A stretch of DNA of 23,173 bases from Owenia fusiformis (Eukaryota > Annelida > Polychaeta > Sabellida > Oweniidae): positions 1 through 23,173 of the forward strand of contig CAIIXF020000668.1 of NCBI GenBank assembly GCA_903813345.2. The letters are read 5' to 3'. The position numbers were made by a program, and so were the translations under genes. Below the pieces are notes generated by a model that did not search any database, was not told the origin of the DNA, and saw nothing but the letters and a program-made list of their open reading frames with translations. Shown here one piece after another: positions 1 through 13,191 of this stretch (position 1 is its first letter; each line of letters starts with the position of its first letter).

Positions 1-2500
1 TCAATTTTCGGAAGAAAAATTTATTTCGTAACACTCATCCGAGGAGGGTGTCATCCTAAATGTGTCTCGTCCGGAGACGTGTCATCCCGAGATGACACCA
101 GACATCACGACTCTGTTCAACTTGAACTATACATCATTTTATACCATTAATTTCAATTTTCGGAAGAAAAATTTATTTCGTAACACTCATCGAGGAGGGT
201 GTCATCCTAAATGTGTCTCGTCCGGAGACGTGTCATCCCGAGATGACACCAGACATCACGACTCTGTTCAACTTGAACTATAACATCATTTTATACCATT
301 AATTCAATTTTCGGTTTATTTGGTAACACTCATCCGAGGAGGGTGTCATCCTAAATGTGTCTCGTCCGGAGACGTGTCATCCCGAGATGACACCAGACAT
401 CACATCACGACTCTGTTCAACCTTGAACTATAACATCATTTTATACCATTAATTTCAATTTTCGGAAGAAAATTTTATTTCGTAACACTCATCCGAGGAG
501 GGTGTCATCCTAAATGTGTCTCGTCCGGAGACGTGTCATCCCGAGATGACACCAGACATCACGACTCTGTTCAACTTGAACTATACCATCATTTATACCA
601 TTAATTTCAATTTTCGGAAGAAAAATTTCTTTCGTAACACTCATCCGAGGAGGGTGTCATCCTAAATGTGTCTCGTCCGGAGACGTGTCATCCCGAGATG
701 ACACCAGACATCACGACTCTGTTCAACTTGAACTATAACATCATTTTATACCATTAATTTCAATTTTCGGAAGAAAATTTATTTCGTAACACTCATCCGA
801 GGAGGGTGTCATCCTAAATGTGTCTCGTCCGGAGACGTGTCATCCCGAGATGACACCAGACATCACGACTCTGTTCAACTTGAACTATAACATCATTTTA
901 TACATTAATTTCAATTTTCGGAAGAAAATTTTATTTCGTAACACTCATCCGAGGAGGGTGTCATCCTAATGTGTCTCGTCGGAGACGTGTCATCCCGAGA
1001 TGACACCAGACATCACGACTCTGTTCAACTTGAACTATAACATCATTTTGTACCATTAATTTCAATTTTCGGAAGAAAATTTTATTTCGTAACACTCATC
1101 CGAGGAGGGTGTCATCCTAAATGTGTCTCGTCCGGAGACGTGTCATCCTGAGATGACACCAGAACATCACGACCTCTGTTCAACTTGAACTATACATCAT
1201 TTTATACCATTAATTTCAATTTCGGAAGAAAAATTTATTCGTAACACTCATCCGAGGAGGGTGTCATCCTAAATGTGTCTCGTCCGGAGACGTGTCATCC
1301 TGAGATGACACCAGACATCACGACTCTGTTCAACTTGAACTATAACATCATTTTATACCATTAATTTCAATTTTCGGGGAGAAAATTTTATTTCGTAACA
1401 CTCATCCGAGGAGGGTGTCATCCTAAATGTGTCTCGTCCAGAGACGTGTCATCCCGAGATGACACCAGACATCACGACCTCTGTTCAACTTGAACTATAA
1501 CATCATTTTATACCATTAATTTCAATTTTCGGAAGAAAATTTTATTTCGTAACACTCATCCGAGGAGGGTGTCATCCTAAATGTGTCTCGTCCGGAGACG
1601 TGTCATCCCGAGATGACACCAGACATCACGACTCTGTTCAACTTGAACTATAACATCATTTTATACCATTAATTTCAATTTTCGGAAGAAAATTTATTTC
1701 GTAACACTCATCCGAGGAGGGTGTCATCCTAAATGTGTCTCGTCCGGAGAAGTGTCATCCCGAGATGACACCAGACATCACGACTCTGTCAACTTGAACT
1801 ATAACATCATTTTATACCATTAATTTCAATTTTCGGAAGAAATTTTATTTCGTAACACTCATCCGAGGAGGGTGTCATCCTAAATGTGTCTCGTCCGGAG
1901 ACGTGTCATCCCGAGATGACACCAGACATCACGACTCTGTTCAACTTGAACTATAACATCATTTTATACCATTAATTTCAATTTTCCGGAGAAAATTTTA
2001 TTTCGTAACACTCATCCGAGGAGGGTGTCATCCAAAATGTGTCTGGTACGGAGACGTGTCATCCCGAGATGACACCAGACATCACGACTCTGTTCAACTT
2101 GAACTATAACATCATTTTATACCATTAATTTCAATTTTCGGAAGAAAAATTTATTTCGTAACACTCATCCGAGGAGGGTGTCATCCTAAATGTGTCTCGT
2201 CCGGAGACGTGTCATCCCGAGATGACACCAGACATCACGACTCTGTTCAACTTGAACTATAACATCATTTTATACCATTAATTTCAATTTTCGGAAGAAA
2301 ATTTTATTTCGTAACACTCATCCGAGGAGGGTGTCATCCTAAATGTGTCTCGTCCGGAGACGTGTCATCCTGAGATGACACCAGACATCACGACTCTGTT
2401 CAACTTGAACTATAACATCATTTTATACCATTAATTTCAATTTCGGAAGAAAATTTTATTCGTAACACTCATCCGAGGAGGGTGTCATCCTAAATGTGTC
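1..2500. repeat. Indel-rich left segment of the array
   Basis: Units here match the consensus but carry about 20 small indels by my count, against roughly 15 in the remaining 20.7 kb. Examples are a lost A in CTATAAC (near 127 and 1192), a lost C near 189, a 5 bp duplication in CATCACATCACG near 399, lost bases in the A/T runs near 770, 1218, 1690 and 1840, and extra C near 1176 and 1477. Many fall in short homopolymers. The pattern fits either poorly corrected long-read sequence at a contig edge or real decay near an array border. A 73-codon open frame at 62-283 exists only because such indels remove the usual stop. Confidence 0.75.
311..455. repeat. 145 bp monomer variant with 8 bp deletion (copy 1)
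   Basis: TCGG is joined directly to TTTATTT; the bases AAGAAAAA (monomer 5-12) are missing. The same junction recurs in the units starting at 3360 and 6717. This copy also has TTTGG for TTTCG just downstream and the 5 bp insertion near 399, so the unit's real length is longer than a simple 145 bp and its end coordinate is approximate. Confidence 0.8.
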
Positions 2501-3359
2501 TCTTTCAGAGACGTGTCATCCCGAGATGACACCAGACATCATGACTCTGTTCAACTTGAACTATAACATCATTTTATACCATTAATTTCAATTTTCGGAA
2601 GAAAATTTTATTTCGTAACACTCATCCGAGGAGGGTGTCATATTAAATGTGTCTCGTCCGGAGACGTGTCATCCCGAGATGACACCAGACATCACGACTC
2701 TGTTCAACTTGAACTATAACATCATTTTATACCATTAATTTCAATTTTCAGAAGAAAAATTTATTTCGTAACACTCATCCGAGGAGGGTGTCATCCTAAA
2801 TGTGTCTCGTCCGGAGACGTGTCATCCCGAGATGACACCAGACATCACGACTCTGTTCAACTTGAACTATAAGATCATTTTATACCATTAATTTCAATTT
2901 TCGGAAGAAAATTTTATTTCGTAACACTCATCCGAGGAGGGTGTCATCCTAAATGTGTCTCGTCCGGAGACGTGTCATCCCGAGATGACACCAGACATCA
3001 CGACTCTGTTCAACTTGAACTATAACATCATTTTATACCATTAATTTCAATTTTCCGAAGAAAATTTTATTTCGTAACACTCATCCGAGGAGGGTGTCAT
3101 CCTAAATGTGTCTCGTCCGGAGACGTGTCATCCCGAGATGACACCAGACATCACGACTCTGTTCAACTTGAACTATAACATCATTTTATACCATTAATTT
3201 CAATTTTCGGAAGAAAAATTTATTTCGTAACACTCATCCGAGGAGGGTGTCATCCTAAATGTGTCTCGTCCGGAGACGTGTCATCCCGAGATGACACCAG
3301 ACATCACGACTCTGTTCAACTTGAACTATAACATCATTTTATACCATTAATTTCAATTT

Positions 3360-3504
3360 TCGGTTTATTTCGTAACACTCATCCGAGGAGGGTGTCATCC
3401 TAAATGTGTCTCGTCCGGAGACGTGTCATCCCGAGATGACACCAGACATCACGACTCTGTTCAACTTGAACTATAACATCATTTTATACCATTAATTTCA
3501 ATTT
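3360..3504. repeat. 145 bp monomer variant with 8 bp deletion (copy 2)
   Basis: The same TCGG/TTTATTT junction as at 311 and 6717, with the rest of the unit matching the consensus and a length of exactly 145 bp. It is 20 units downstream of copy 1 and interrupts the A5-A4-A4 order as an extra unit. Confidence 0.9.
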
Positions 3505-3958
3505 TCGGAAGAAAATTTTATTTCGTAACACTCATCCGAGGAGGGTGTCATCCTAAATGTGTCTCGTCCGGAGACGTGTCATCCCGAGATGACACCAGAC
3601 ATCACGACTCTGTTCAACTTGAACTATAACATCATTTTATACCATTAATTTCAATTTTCGGAAGAAAATTTTATTTCGTAACACTCATCCGAGGAGGGTG
3701 TCATCCTAAATGTGTCTCGTCCGGAGACGTGTCATCCCGAGATGACACCAGACATCACGACTCTGTTCAACTTGAACTATAACATCATTTTATACCATTA
3801 ATTTCAATTTTCGGAAGAAAAATTTATTTCGTAACACTCATCCGAGGAGGGTGTCATCCTAAATGTGTCTCGTCCGGAGACGTGTCATCCCGAGATGACA
3901 CCAGACATCACGACTCTGTTCAACTTGAACTATAACATCATTTTATACCATTAATTTC

Positions 3959-3976
3959 AATTTTCGGAAGAAAATT
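3959..3976. other. 7 bp AT-rich inverted repeat specific to A4T4 units (example)
   Basis: In A4T4 units AATTTTC (monomer 149 to 2) is the exact reverse complement of GAAAATT, separated by GGAA. In A5T3 units only the inner TTTTC/GAAAA part (5 bp) is left. The coordinates are those of one clean A4T4 unit starting at 3964. The A4T4/A5T3 switch is thus a shift in dyad strength at the monomer junction and possibly in intrinsic DNA curvature; any function is inferred. Confidence 0.6.
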
Positions 3977-6716
3977 TTATTTCGTAACACTCATCCGAGG
4001 AGGGTGTCATCCTAAATGTGTCTCGTCCAGAGACGTGTCATCCCGAGATGACACCAGATATCACGACTCTGTTCAACTTGAACTATAACATCATTTTATA
4101 CCATTAATTTCAATTTTCGGAAGAAAATTTTATTTCGTAACACTCATCCGAGGTGGGTGTCATCCTAAATGTGTCTCGTCCGGAGACGTGTCATCCCGAG
4201 ATGACACCAGACATCACGACTCTGTTCAACTTGAACTATAACATCATTTTATACCATTAATTTCAATTTTCGGAAGAAAAATTTATTTCGTAACACTCAT
4301 CCGAGGAGGGTGTCATCCTAAATGTGTCTCGTCCGGAGACGTGTCATCCCGAGATGACACCAGACATCACGACTCTGTTCAACTTGAACTATAACATCAT
4401 TTTATACCATTAATTTCAATTTTCGGAAGAAAATTTTATTTCGTAACACTCATCCGAGGAGGGTGTCATCCTAAATGTGTCTCGTCCGGAGACATGTCAT
4501 CCCGAGATGACACCAGACATCACAACTCTGTTCAACTTGAACTATAACATCATTTTATACCATTAATTTCAATTTTCCGAAGAAAATTTTATTTCGTAAC
4601 ACTCATCCGAGGAGGGTGTCATCCTAAATGTGTCTCGTCCGGAGACGTGTCATCCCGAGATGACACCAGACATCACGACTCTGTTCAACTTGAACTATAA
4701 CATCATTTTATACCATTAATTTCAATTTTCAGAAGAAAAATTTATTTCGTAACACTCATCCGAGGAGGGTATCATCCTAAATGTGTCTCGTCCGGAGACG
4801 TGTCATCCCGAGATGACACCAGACATCACGACTCTGTTCAACTTGAACTATAACATCATTTTATACCATTAATTTCAATTTTCGGAAGAAAATTTTATTT
4901 CGTAACACTCATCCGAGGAGGGTGTCATCCTAAATGTGTCTCGTCCGGAGACGTGTCATCCCGAGATGACACCAGACATCACGACTCTGTTCAACTTGAA
5001 CTATAACATCATTTTATACCATTAATTTCAATTTTCGGAAGAAAATTTTATTTCGTAACACTCATCCGAGGAGGGTGTCATCCTAAATGTGTCTCGTCCG
5101 GAGACGTGTCATCCCGAGATGACACCAGACATCACGACTCTGTTCAACTTGAACTATAACATCATTTTATACCATTAATTTCAATTTTCGGAAGAAAAAA
5201 TTATTTCGTAACACTCATCCGAGGAGGGTGTCATCCTAAATGTGTCTCGTCCGGAGACGTGTCATCCCGAGATGACACCAGACATCACGACTCTGTTCAA
5301 CTTGAACTATAACATCATTTTATACCATTAATTTCAATTTTCGGAAGAAAAATTTATTTCGTAACACTCATCCGAGGAGGGTGTCATCCTAAATGTGTCT
5401 CGTCCGGAGACGTGTCATCCCGAGATGACACCAGACATCACGACTCTGTTCAACTTGAACTATAACATCATTTTATACCATTAATTTCAATTTTCGGAAG
5501 AAAAATTTATTTCGTAACACTCATCCGAGGAGGGTGTCATCCTAAATGTGTCTCGTCCGGAGACGTGTCATCCCTAGATGACACCAGACATCACGACTCT
5601 GTTCAACTTGAACTATAACATCATTTTATACCATTAATTTCAATTTTCGGAAGAAAAATTTATTTCGTAACACTCATCCGAGGAGGGTGTCATCCTAAAT
5701 GTGTCTCGTCCGGAGACGTGTCATCCCGAGATGACACCAGACATCACGACTCTGTTCAACTTGAACTATAACATCATTTTATACCATTAATTTCAATTTT
5801 CGGAAGAAAATTTTATTTCGTAACACTCATCCGAGGAGGGTGTCATCCTAAATGTGTCTCGTCCGGAGACGTGTCATCCCGAGATGACACCAGACATCAC
5901 GACTCTGTTCAACTTGAACTATAACATCATTTTATACCATTAATTTCAATTTTCGGAAGAAAAATTTATTTCGTAACACTCATCCGAGGAGGGTGTCATC
6001 CTAAATGTGTCTCGTCCGGAGACGTGTCATCCCGAGATGACACCAGACATCACGACTCTGTTCAACTTGAACTATAACATCATTTTATACCATTAATTAA
6101 ATTTTCGGAAGAAAAATTTATTTCGTAACACTCATCCGAGGAGGGTGTCATCCTAAATGTGTCTCGTCCGGAGACGTGTCATCCCGAGATGACACCAGAC
6201 ATCACGACTCTGTTCAACTTGAACTATAACATCATTTTATACCATTAATTTCAATTTTCGGAAGAAAATTTTATTTCGTAACACTCATCCGAGGAGGGTG
6301 TCATCCTAAATGTGTCTCGTCCGGAGACGTGTCATCCCGAGATGACACCAGACATCACGACTCTGTTCAACTTGAACTATAACATCATTTTATACCATTA
6401 ATTTCAATTTTTGGAAGAAAAATTTATTTCGTAACACTCATACGAGGAGGGTGTCATCCTAAATGTGTCTCGTCAGGAGACGTGTCATCCCGAGATGACA
6501 CCAGACATCACGACTCTGTTCAACTTGAACTATAACATCATTTTATACCATTAATTTCAATTTTCGGAAGAAAAATTTATTTCGTAACACTCATCCGAGG
6601 AGGGTGTCATCCTAAATGTGTCTCGTCCGGAGACGTGTCATCCCGAGATGACACCAGACATCAGGACTCTGTTCAACTTGAACTATAACATCATTTTATA
6701 CCATTAATTTCAATTT

Positions 6717-6861
6717 TCGGTTTATTTCGTAACACTCATCCGAGGAGGGTGTCATCCTAAATGTGTCTCGTCCGGAGACGTGTCATCCCGAGATGACACC
6801 AGACATCACGACTCTGTTCAACTTGAACTATAACATCATTTTATACCATTAATTTCAATTT
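6717..6861. repeat. 145 bp monomer variant with 8 bp deletion (copy 3)
   Basis: The identical deletion of monomer positions 5-12, 22 units downstream of copy 2. As at copy 1, it is preceded by two A5T3 units and followed by an A4T4 unit, which suggests that a longer segment than the single monomer was copied. Confidence 0.9.
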
Positions 6862-7095
6862 TCGGAAGAAAATTTTATTTCGTAACACTCATCCGAGGAG
6901 GGTGTCATCCTAAATGTGTCTCGTCCGGAGACGTGTCATCCCGAGATGACACCAGACATCACAACTCTGTTCAACTTGAACTATAACATCATTTTATACC
7001 ATTAATTTCAATTTTCGGAAGAAAAATTTATTTCGTAACACTCATCCGAGGAGGGTGTCATCCTAAATGTGTCTAGTCCGGAGACGTGTCATCCC

Positions 7096-10000
7096 AAGAT
7101 GACACCAGACATCACGACTCTGTTCAACTTGAACTATAACATCATTTTATACCATTAATTTCAATTTTCGGAAGAAAAATTTATTTCGTAACACTCATCC
7201 GAGGAGGGTGTCGTCCTAAATGTGTCTCGTCCCGAGACGTGTCATCCCGAGATGACACCAGACATCATGACTCTGTTCAACTTGAACTATAACATCATTT
7301 TATACCATTAATTTCAATTTTCGGAAGAAAATTTATTTCGTAACACTCATCCGAGGAGGGTGTCATCCTAAATGTGTCTCGTCCGGAGACGTGTCATCCC
7401 GAGATGACACCAGACATCACGACTCTGTTCAACTTGAACTATAACATCATTTTATACCATTAATTTCAATTTTCGGAAGAAAAATTTATTTCGTAACACT
7501 CATCCGAGGAGGGTGTCATCCTAAATGTGTCTCGTCCGGAGACGTGTCATCCCGAGATGACACCAGACATCACGACTCTGTTCAACTTGAACTATAACAT
7601 CATTTTATACCATTAATTTCAATTTTCGGAAGAAAAATTTATTTCGTAACACTCATCCGAGGAGGGTGTCATCCTAAATGTGTCTCGTCCGGAGACGTGT
7701 CATCCCGAGATGACACCAGACATCACGACTCTGTTCAACTTGAACTATAACATCATTTTATACCATTAATTTCAATTTTCGGAAGAAAATTTTATTTCGT
7801 AACACTCATCCGAGGAGGGTGTCATCCTAAATGTGTCTCGTCCGGAGACGTGTCATCCCGAGATGACACCAGACATCACGACTCTGTTCAACTTGAACTA
7901 TAACATCATTTTATACCATTAATTTCAATTTTCGGAAGAAAATTTTATTTCGTAACACTCATCCGAGGAGGGTGTCATCCTAAATGTGTCTCGTCCGGAG
8001 ACGTGTCATCCCGAGATGACACCAGACATCACGACTCTGTTCAACTTGAACTATAACATCATTTTATACCATTAATTTCAATTTTCGGAAGAAAATTTTA
8101 TTTCGTAACACTCATCCGAGGAGGGTCTCATCCTAAATGTGTCTCGTCCGGAGACGTGTCATCCCGAGATGACACCAGACATCACGACTCTGTTCAACTT
8201 GAACTATAACATCATTTTATACCATTAATTTCAATTTTCGGAAGAAAATTTTATTTCGTAACACTCATCCGAGGAGGGTGTCATCCTAAATGTGTCTCGT
8301 CCGGAGACGTGTCATCCCGAGATGACACCAGACATCACGACTCTGTTCAACTTGAACTATAACATCATTTTATACCATTAATTTCAATTTTCGGAAGAAA
8401 AATTTATTTCGTAACACTCATCCGAGGAGGGTGTCATCCTAAATGTGTCTCGTCCGGAGACGTGTCATCCCGAGATGACACCAGACATCACGACTCTGTT
8501 CAACTTGAACTATAACATCATTTTATACCATTAATTTCAATTTTCGGAAGAAAAATTTATTTCGTAACACTCATCCGAGGAGGGTGTCATCCTAAATGTG
8601 TCTCGTCCGGAGACGTGTCATCCCGAGATGACACCAGACATCACGACTCTGTTCAACTTGAACTATAGCATCATTTTATATCATTAATTTCAATTTTCGG
8701 AAGAAAAATTTATTTCGTAACACTCATCCGAGGAGGGTGTCATCCTAAATGTGTCTCGTCCGGAGACGTGTCATCCCGAGATGACACCAGACATCACGAC
8801 TCTGTTCAACTTGAACTATAACATCATTTTATACCATTAATTTCAATTTTCGGAAGAAAATTTTATTTCGTAACACTCATCCGAGGAGGGTGTCACCCTA
8901 AATGTGTCTCGTCCGGACCGTGTCATCCCGAGATGACACCAGACATCACGACTCTGTTCAACTTGAACTATAACATCATTTTATACCATTAATTTCAATT
9001 TTCGGAAGAAAATTTTATTTCGTAACACTCATCCGAGGAGGGTGTCATCCTAAATGTGTCTCGTCCGGAGACGTGTCATCCCGAGATGACACCAGACATC
9101 ACGACTCTGTTCAACTTGAACTATAACATCATTTTATACCATTAATTTCAATTTTCGGAAGAAAAATTTATTTCGTAACACTCATCCGAGGAGGGTGTCA
9201 TCCTAAATGTGTCTCGTCCGGAGACGTGTCATCCCGAGATGACACCAGACATCACGACTCTGTTCAACTTGAACTATAACATCATTTTATACCATTAATT
9301 TCAATTTTCGGAAGAAAATTTTATTTCGTAACACTCATCCGAGGAGGGTGTCATCCTAAATGTGTCTCGTCCGGAGATGTGTCATCCCGAGATGACACCA
9401 GACATCACGACTCTGTTCAACTTGAACTATAACATCATTTTATACCATTAATTTCAATTTTCGGAAGAAAAATTTATTTCGTAACACTCATCCGAGGAGG
9501 GTGTCATCCTAAATGTGTCTCGTCTGGAGACGTGTCATCCCGAGATGACACCAGACATCACGACTCTGTTCAACTTGAACTATAACATCATTTTATACCA
9601 TTAATTTCAATTTTCAGAAGAAAAATTTATTTCGTAACACTCATCCGAGGAGGGTGTCATCCTAAATGTGTCTCGTCCGGAGACGTGTCATCCCGAGATG
9701 ACACCAGATATCACGACTCTGTTCAACTTGAACTATAACATCATTTTATACCATTAATTTCAATTTTCGGAAGAAAAATTTATTTCGTAACACTCATCCG
9801 AGGAGGGTGTCATCCTAAATGTGTCTCGTCCGGAGACGTGTCATCCCGAGATGACACCAGACATCACGACTCTGTTCAACTTGAACTATAACATCATTTT
9901 ATACCATTAATTTCAATTTTTGGAAGAAAAATTTATTTCGTAACACTCATCCGAGGAGGGTGTCATCCTAAATGTGTCTCGTCCGGAGACGTGTCATCCC

Positions 10001-10153
10001 GAGATGACACCAGACATCACGACTCTGTTCAACTTGAACTATAACATCATTTTATACCATTAATTTCAATTTTCGGAAGAAAAATTTATTTCGTAACACT
10101 CATCCGAGGAGGGTGTCATCCTAAATGTGTCTCGTCCGGAGACGTGTCATCCC
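7096..10153. repeat. 20-monomer higher-order block, copy A
   Basis: Private variants in this block recur in the same order 3,058-3,059 bp downstream: CCCAAG 7096, GTCGTCC near 7213, CCCGAGACG near 7232, CATGAC 7268, GGGTCTC near 8127, TATAGC near 8668, TATATC near 8681, GTCACCC near 8895, GGACCGTG near 8917, GATGTG 9378, CTGG 9525, TCAG 9616 and GATATC 9709. The order of A4T4 and A5T3 units also matches copy B. The left limit lies between 7075 (a private A not shared by copy B) and 7096. Being a tandem duplication, the exact phase of its ends is arbitrary within that interval. Confidence 0.88.
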
Positions 10154-13100
10154 AAGATGACACCAGACATCACGACTCTGTTCAACTTGAACTATAACAT
10201 CATTTTATACCATTAATTTCAATTTTCGGAAGAAGAATTTATTTCGTAACACTCATCCGAGGAGGGTGTCGTCCTAAATGTGTCTCGTCCCGAGACGTGT
10301 CATCCCGAGATGACACCAGACATCATGACTCTGTTCAACTTGAACTATAACATCATTTTATACCATTAATTTCAATTTTCGGAAGAAAATTTTATTTCGT
10401 AACACTCATCCGAGGAGGGTGTCATCCTAAATGTGTCTCGTCCGGAGACGTGTCATCCCGAGATGACACCAGACATCACGACTCTGTTCAACTTGAACTA
10501 TAACATCATTTTATACCATTAATTTCAATTTTCGGAAGAAAAATTTATTTCGTAACACTCATCCGAGGAGGGTGTCATCCTAAATGTGTCTCGTCCGGAG
10601 ACGTGTCATCCCGAGATGACACCAGACATCACGACTCTGTTCAACTTGAACTATAACATCATTTTATACCATTAATTTCAATTTTCGGAAGAAAAATTTA
10701 TTTCGTAACACTCATCCGAGGAGGGTGTCATCCTAAATGTGTCTCGTCCGGAGACGTGTCATCCCGAGATGACACCAGACATCACGACTCTGTTCAACTT
10801 GAACTATAACATCATTTTATACCATTAATTTCAATTTTCGGAAGAAAATTTTATTTCGTAACACTCATCCGAGGAGGGTGTCATCCTAAATGTGTCTCGT
10901 CCGGAGACGTGTCATCCCGAGATGACACCAGACATCACGACTCTGTTCAACTTGAACTATAACATCATTTTATACCATTAATTTCAATTTTCGGAAGAAA
11001 ATTTTATTTCGTAACACTCATCCGAGGAGGGTGTCATCCTAAATGTGTCTCGTCCGGAGACGTGTCATCCCGAGATGACACCAGACATCACGACTCTGTT
11101 CAACTTGAACTATAACATCATTTTATACCATTAATTTCAATTTTCGGAAGAAAATTTTATTTCGTAACACTCATCCGAGGAGGGTCTCATCCTAAATGTG
11201 TCTCGTCCGGAGACGTGTCATCCCGAGATGACACCAGACATCACGACTCTGTTCAACTTGAACTATAACATCATTTTATACCATTAATTTCAATTTTCGG
11301 AAGAAAATTTTATTTCGTAACACTCATCCGAGGAGGGTGTCATCCTAAATGTGTCTCGTCCGGAGACGTGTCATCCCGAGATGACACCAGACATCACGAC
11401 TCTGTTCAACTTGAACTATAACATCATTTTATACCATTAATTTCAATTTTCGGAAGAAAAATTTATTTCGTAACACTCATCCGAGGAGGGTGTCATCCTA
11501 AATGTGTCTCGTCCGGAGACGTGTCATCCCGAGATGACACCAGACATCACGACTCTGTTCAACTTGAACTATAACATCATTTTATACCATTAATTTCAAT
11601 TTTCGGAAGAAAAATTTATTTCGTAACACTCATCCGAGGAGGGTGTCATCCTAAATGTGTCTCGTCCGGAGACGTGTCATCCCGAGATGACACCAGACAT
11701 CACGACTCTGTTCAACTTGAACTATAGCATCATTTTATATCATTAATTTCAATTTTCGGAAGAAAAATTTATTTCGTAACACTCATCCGAGGAGGGTGTC
11801 ATCCTAAATGTGTCTCGTCCGGAGACGTGTCATCCCGAGATGACACCAGACATCACGACTCTGTTCAACTTGAACTATAACATCATTTTATACCATTAAT
11901 TTCAATTTTCGGAAGAAAATTTTATTTCGTAACACTCATCCGAGGAGGGTGTCACCCTAAATGTGTCTCGTCCGGACCGTGTCATCCCGAGATGACACCA
12001 GACATCACGACTCTGTTCAACTTGAACTATAACATCATTTTATACCATTAATTTCAATTTTCGGAAGAAAATTTTATTTCGTAACACTCATCCGAGGAGG
12101 GTGTCATCCTAAATGTGTCTCGTCCGGAGACGTGTCATCCCGAGATGACACCAGACATCACGACTCTGTTCAACTTGAACTATAACATCATTTTATACCA
12201 TTAATTTCAATTTTCGGAAGAAAAATTTATTTCGTAACACTCATCCGAGGAGGGTGTCATCCTAAATGTGTCTCGTCCGGAGACGTGTCATCCCGAGATG
12301 ACACCAGACATCACGACTCTGTTCAACTTGAACTATAACATCATTTTATACCATTAATTTCAATTTTCGGAAGAAAATTTTATTTCGTAACACTCATCCG
12401 AGGAGGGTGTCATCCTAAATGTGTCTCGTCCGGAGATGTGTCATCCCGAGATGACACCAGACATCACGACTCTGTTCAACTTGAACTATAACATCATTTT
12501 ATACCATTAATTTCAATTTTCGGAAGAAAAATTTATTTCGTAACACTCATCCGAGGAGGGTGTCATCCTAAATGTGTCTCGTCTGGAGACGTGTCATCCC
12601 GAGATGACACCAGACATCACGACTCTGTTCAACTTGAACTATAACATCATTTTATACCATTAATTTCAATTTTCAGAAGAAAAATTTATTTCGTAACACT
12701 CATCCGAGGAGGGTGTCATCCTAAATGTGTCTCGTCCGGAGACGTGTCATCCCGAGATGACACCAGATATCACGACTCTGTTCAACTTGAACTATAACAT
12801 CATTTTATACCATTAATTTCAATTTTCGGAAGAAAAATTTATTTCGTAACACTCATCCGAGGAGGGTGTCATCCTAAATGTGTCTCGTCCGGAGACGTGT
12901 CATCCCGAGATGACACCAGACATCACGACTCTGTTCAACTTGAACTATAACATCATTTTATACCATTAATTTCAATTTTCGGAAGAAAAATTTATTTCGT
13001 AACACTCATCCGAGGAGGGTGTCATCCTAAATGTGTCTCGTCCGGAGACGTGTCATCCCGAGATGACACCAGACATCACGACTCTGTTCAACTTGAACTA

Positions 13101-13191
13101 TAACATCATTTTATACCATTAATTTCAATTTTCGGAAGAAAAATTTATTTCGTAACACTCATCCGAGGAGGGTGTCATCCTAAATGTGTCT
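10154..13191. repeat. 20-monomer higher-order block, copy B
   Basis: This repeats every marker of copy A at a shift of 3,058 bp (first two monomers), then 3,059 bp: CCCAAG 10154, CATGAC 10326, GGGTCTC near 11186, GGACCGTG near 11976, GATGTG 12437, CTGG 12584, TCAG 12675 and GATATC 12768. I found only three differences from copy A: G at 10235 (A at 7177), one extra T near 10390, and C at 12980 (T at 9921). Private changes at 13192, 13235 and 13274 mark where the match ends; the last shared marker is 12768, so the right limit lies between these. The identity is far higher than between random monomers, so the duplication is recent. Confidence 0.88.

Larger units (their letters stand above)
2138..5187. 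repeat. Region of trimeric higher-order order (A5T3, A4T4, A4T4)
   Basis: Unit starts and the form of their A/T run are: 2138 A5; about 2291, 2444 and 2596 A4; 2748 A5; 2901 and 3054 A4; 3207 A5; 3360 deletion form; 3505 and 3658 A4; 3811 A5; 3964 and 4117 A4; 4270 A5; 4423 and 4576 A4; 4729 A5; 4882 and 5035 A4; 5188 A6T2. A5 units therefore return every three monomers (459 bp), with two four-monomer units. Other private variants keep phase: TCAG occurs in A5 units (2749, 4730) and TCCGAAG in the last A4 unit of a trimer (3055, 4577). Order is lost after about 5.3 kb, where A5 units follow each other. Confidence 0.75.

Noticed and set aside
62-283. Open reading frame of 73 codons, GTG start
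   Set aside because: It is satellite sequence, spans parts of two monomers and stays open only because a base is missing from CTATAAC near 127 (and others near 189). Intact monomers are closed in this frame. No protein similarity is recognisable.
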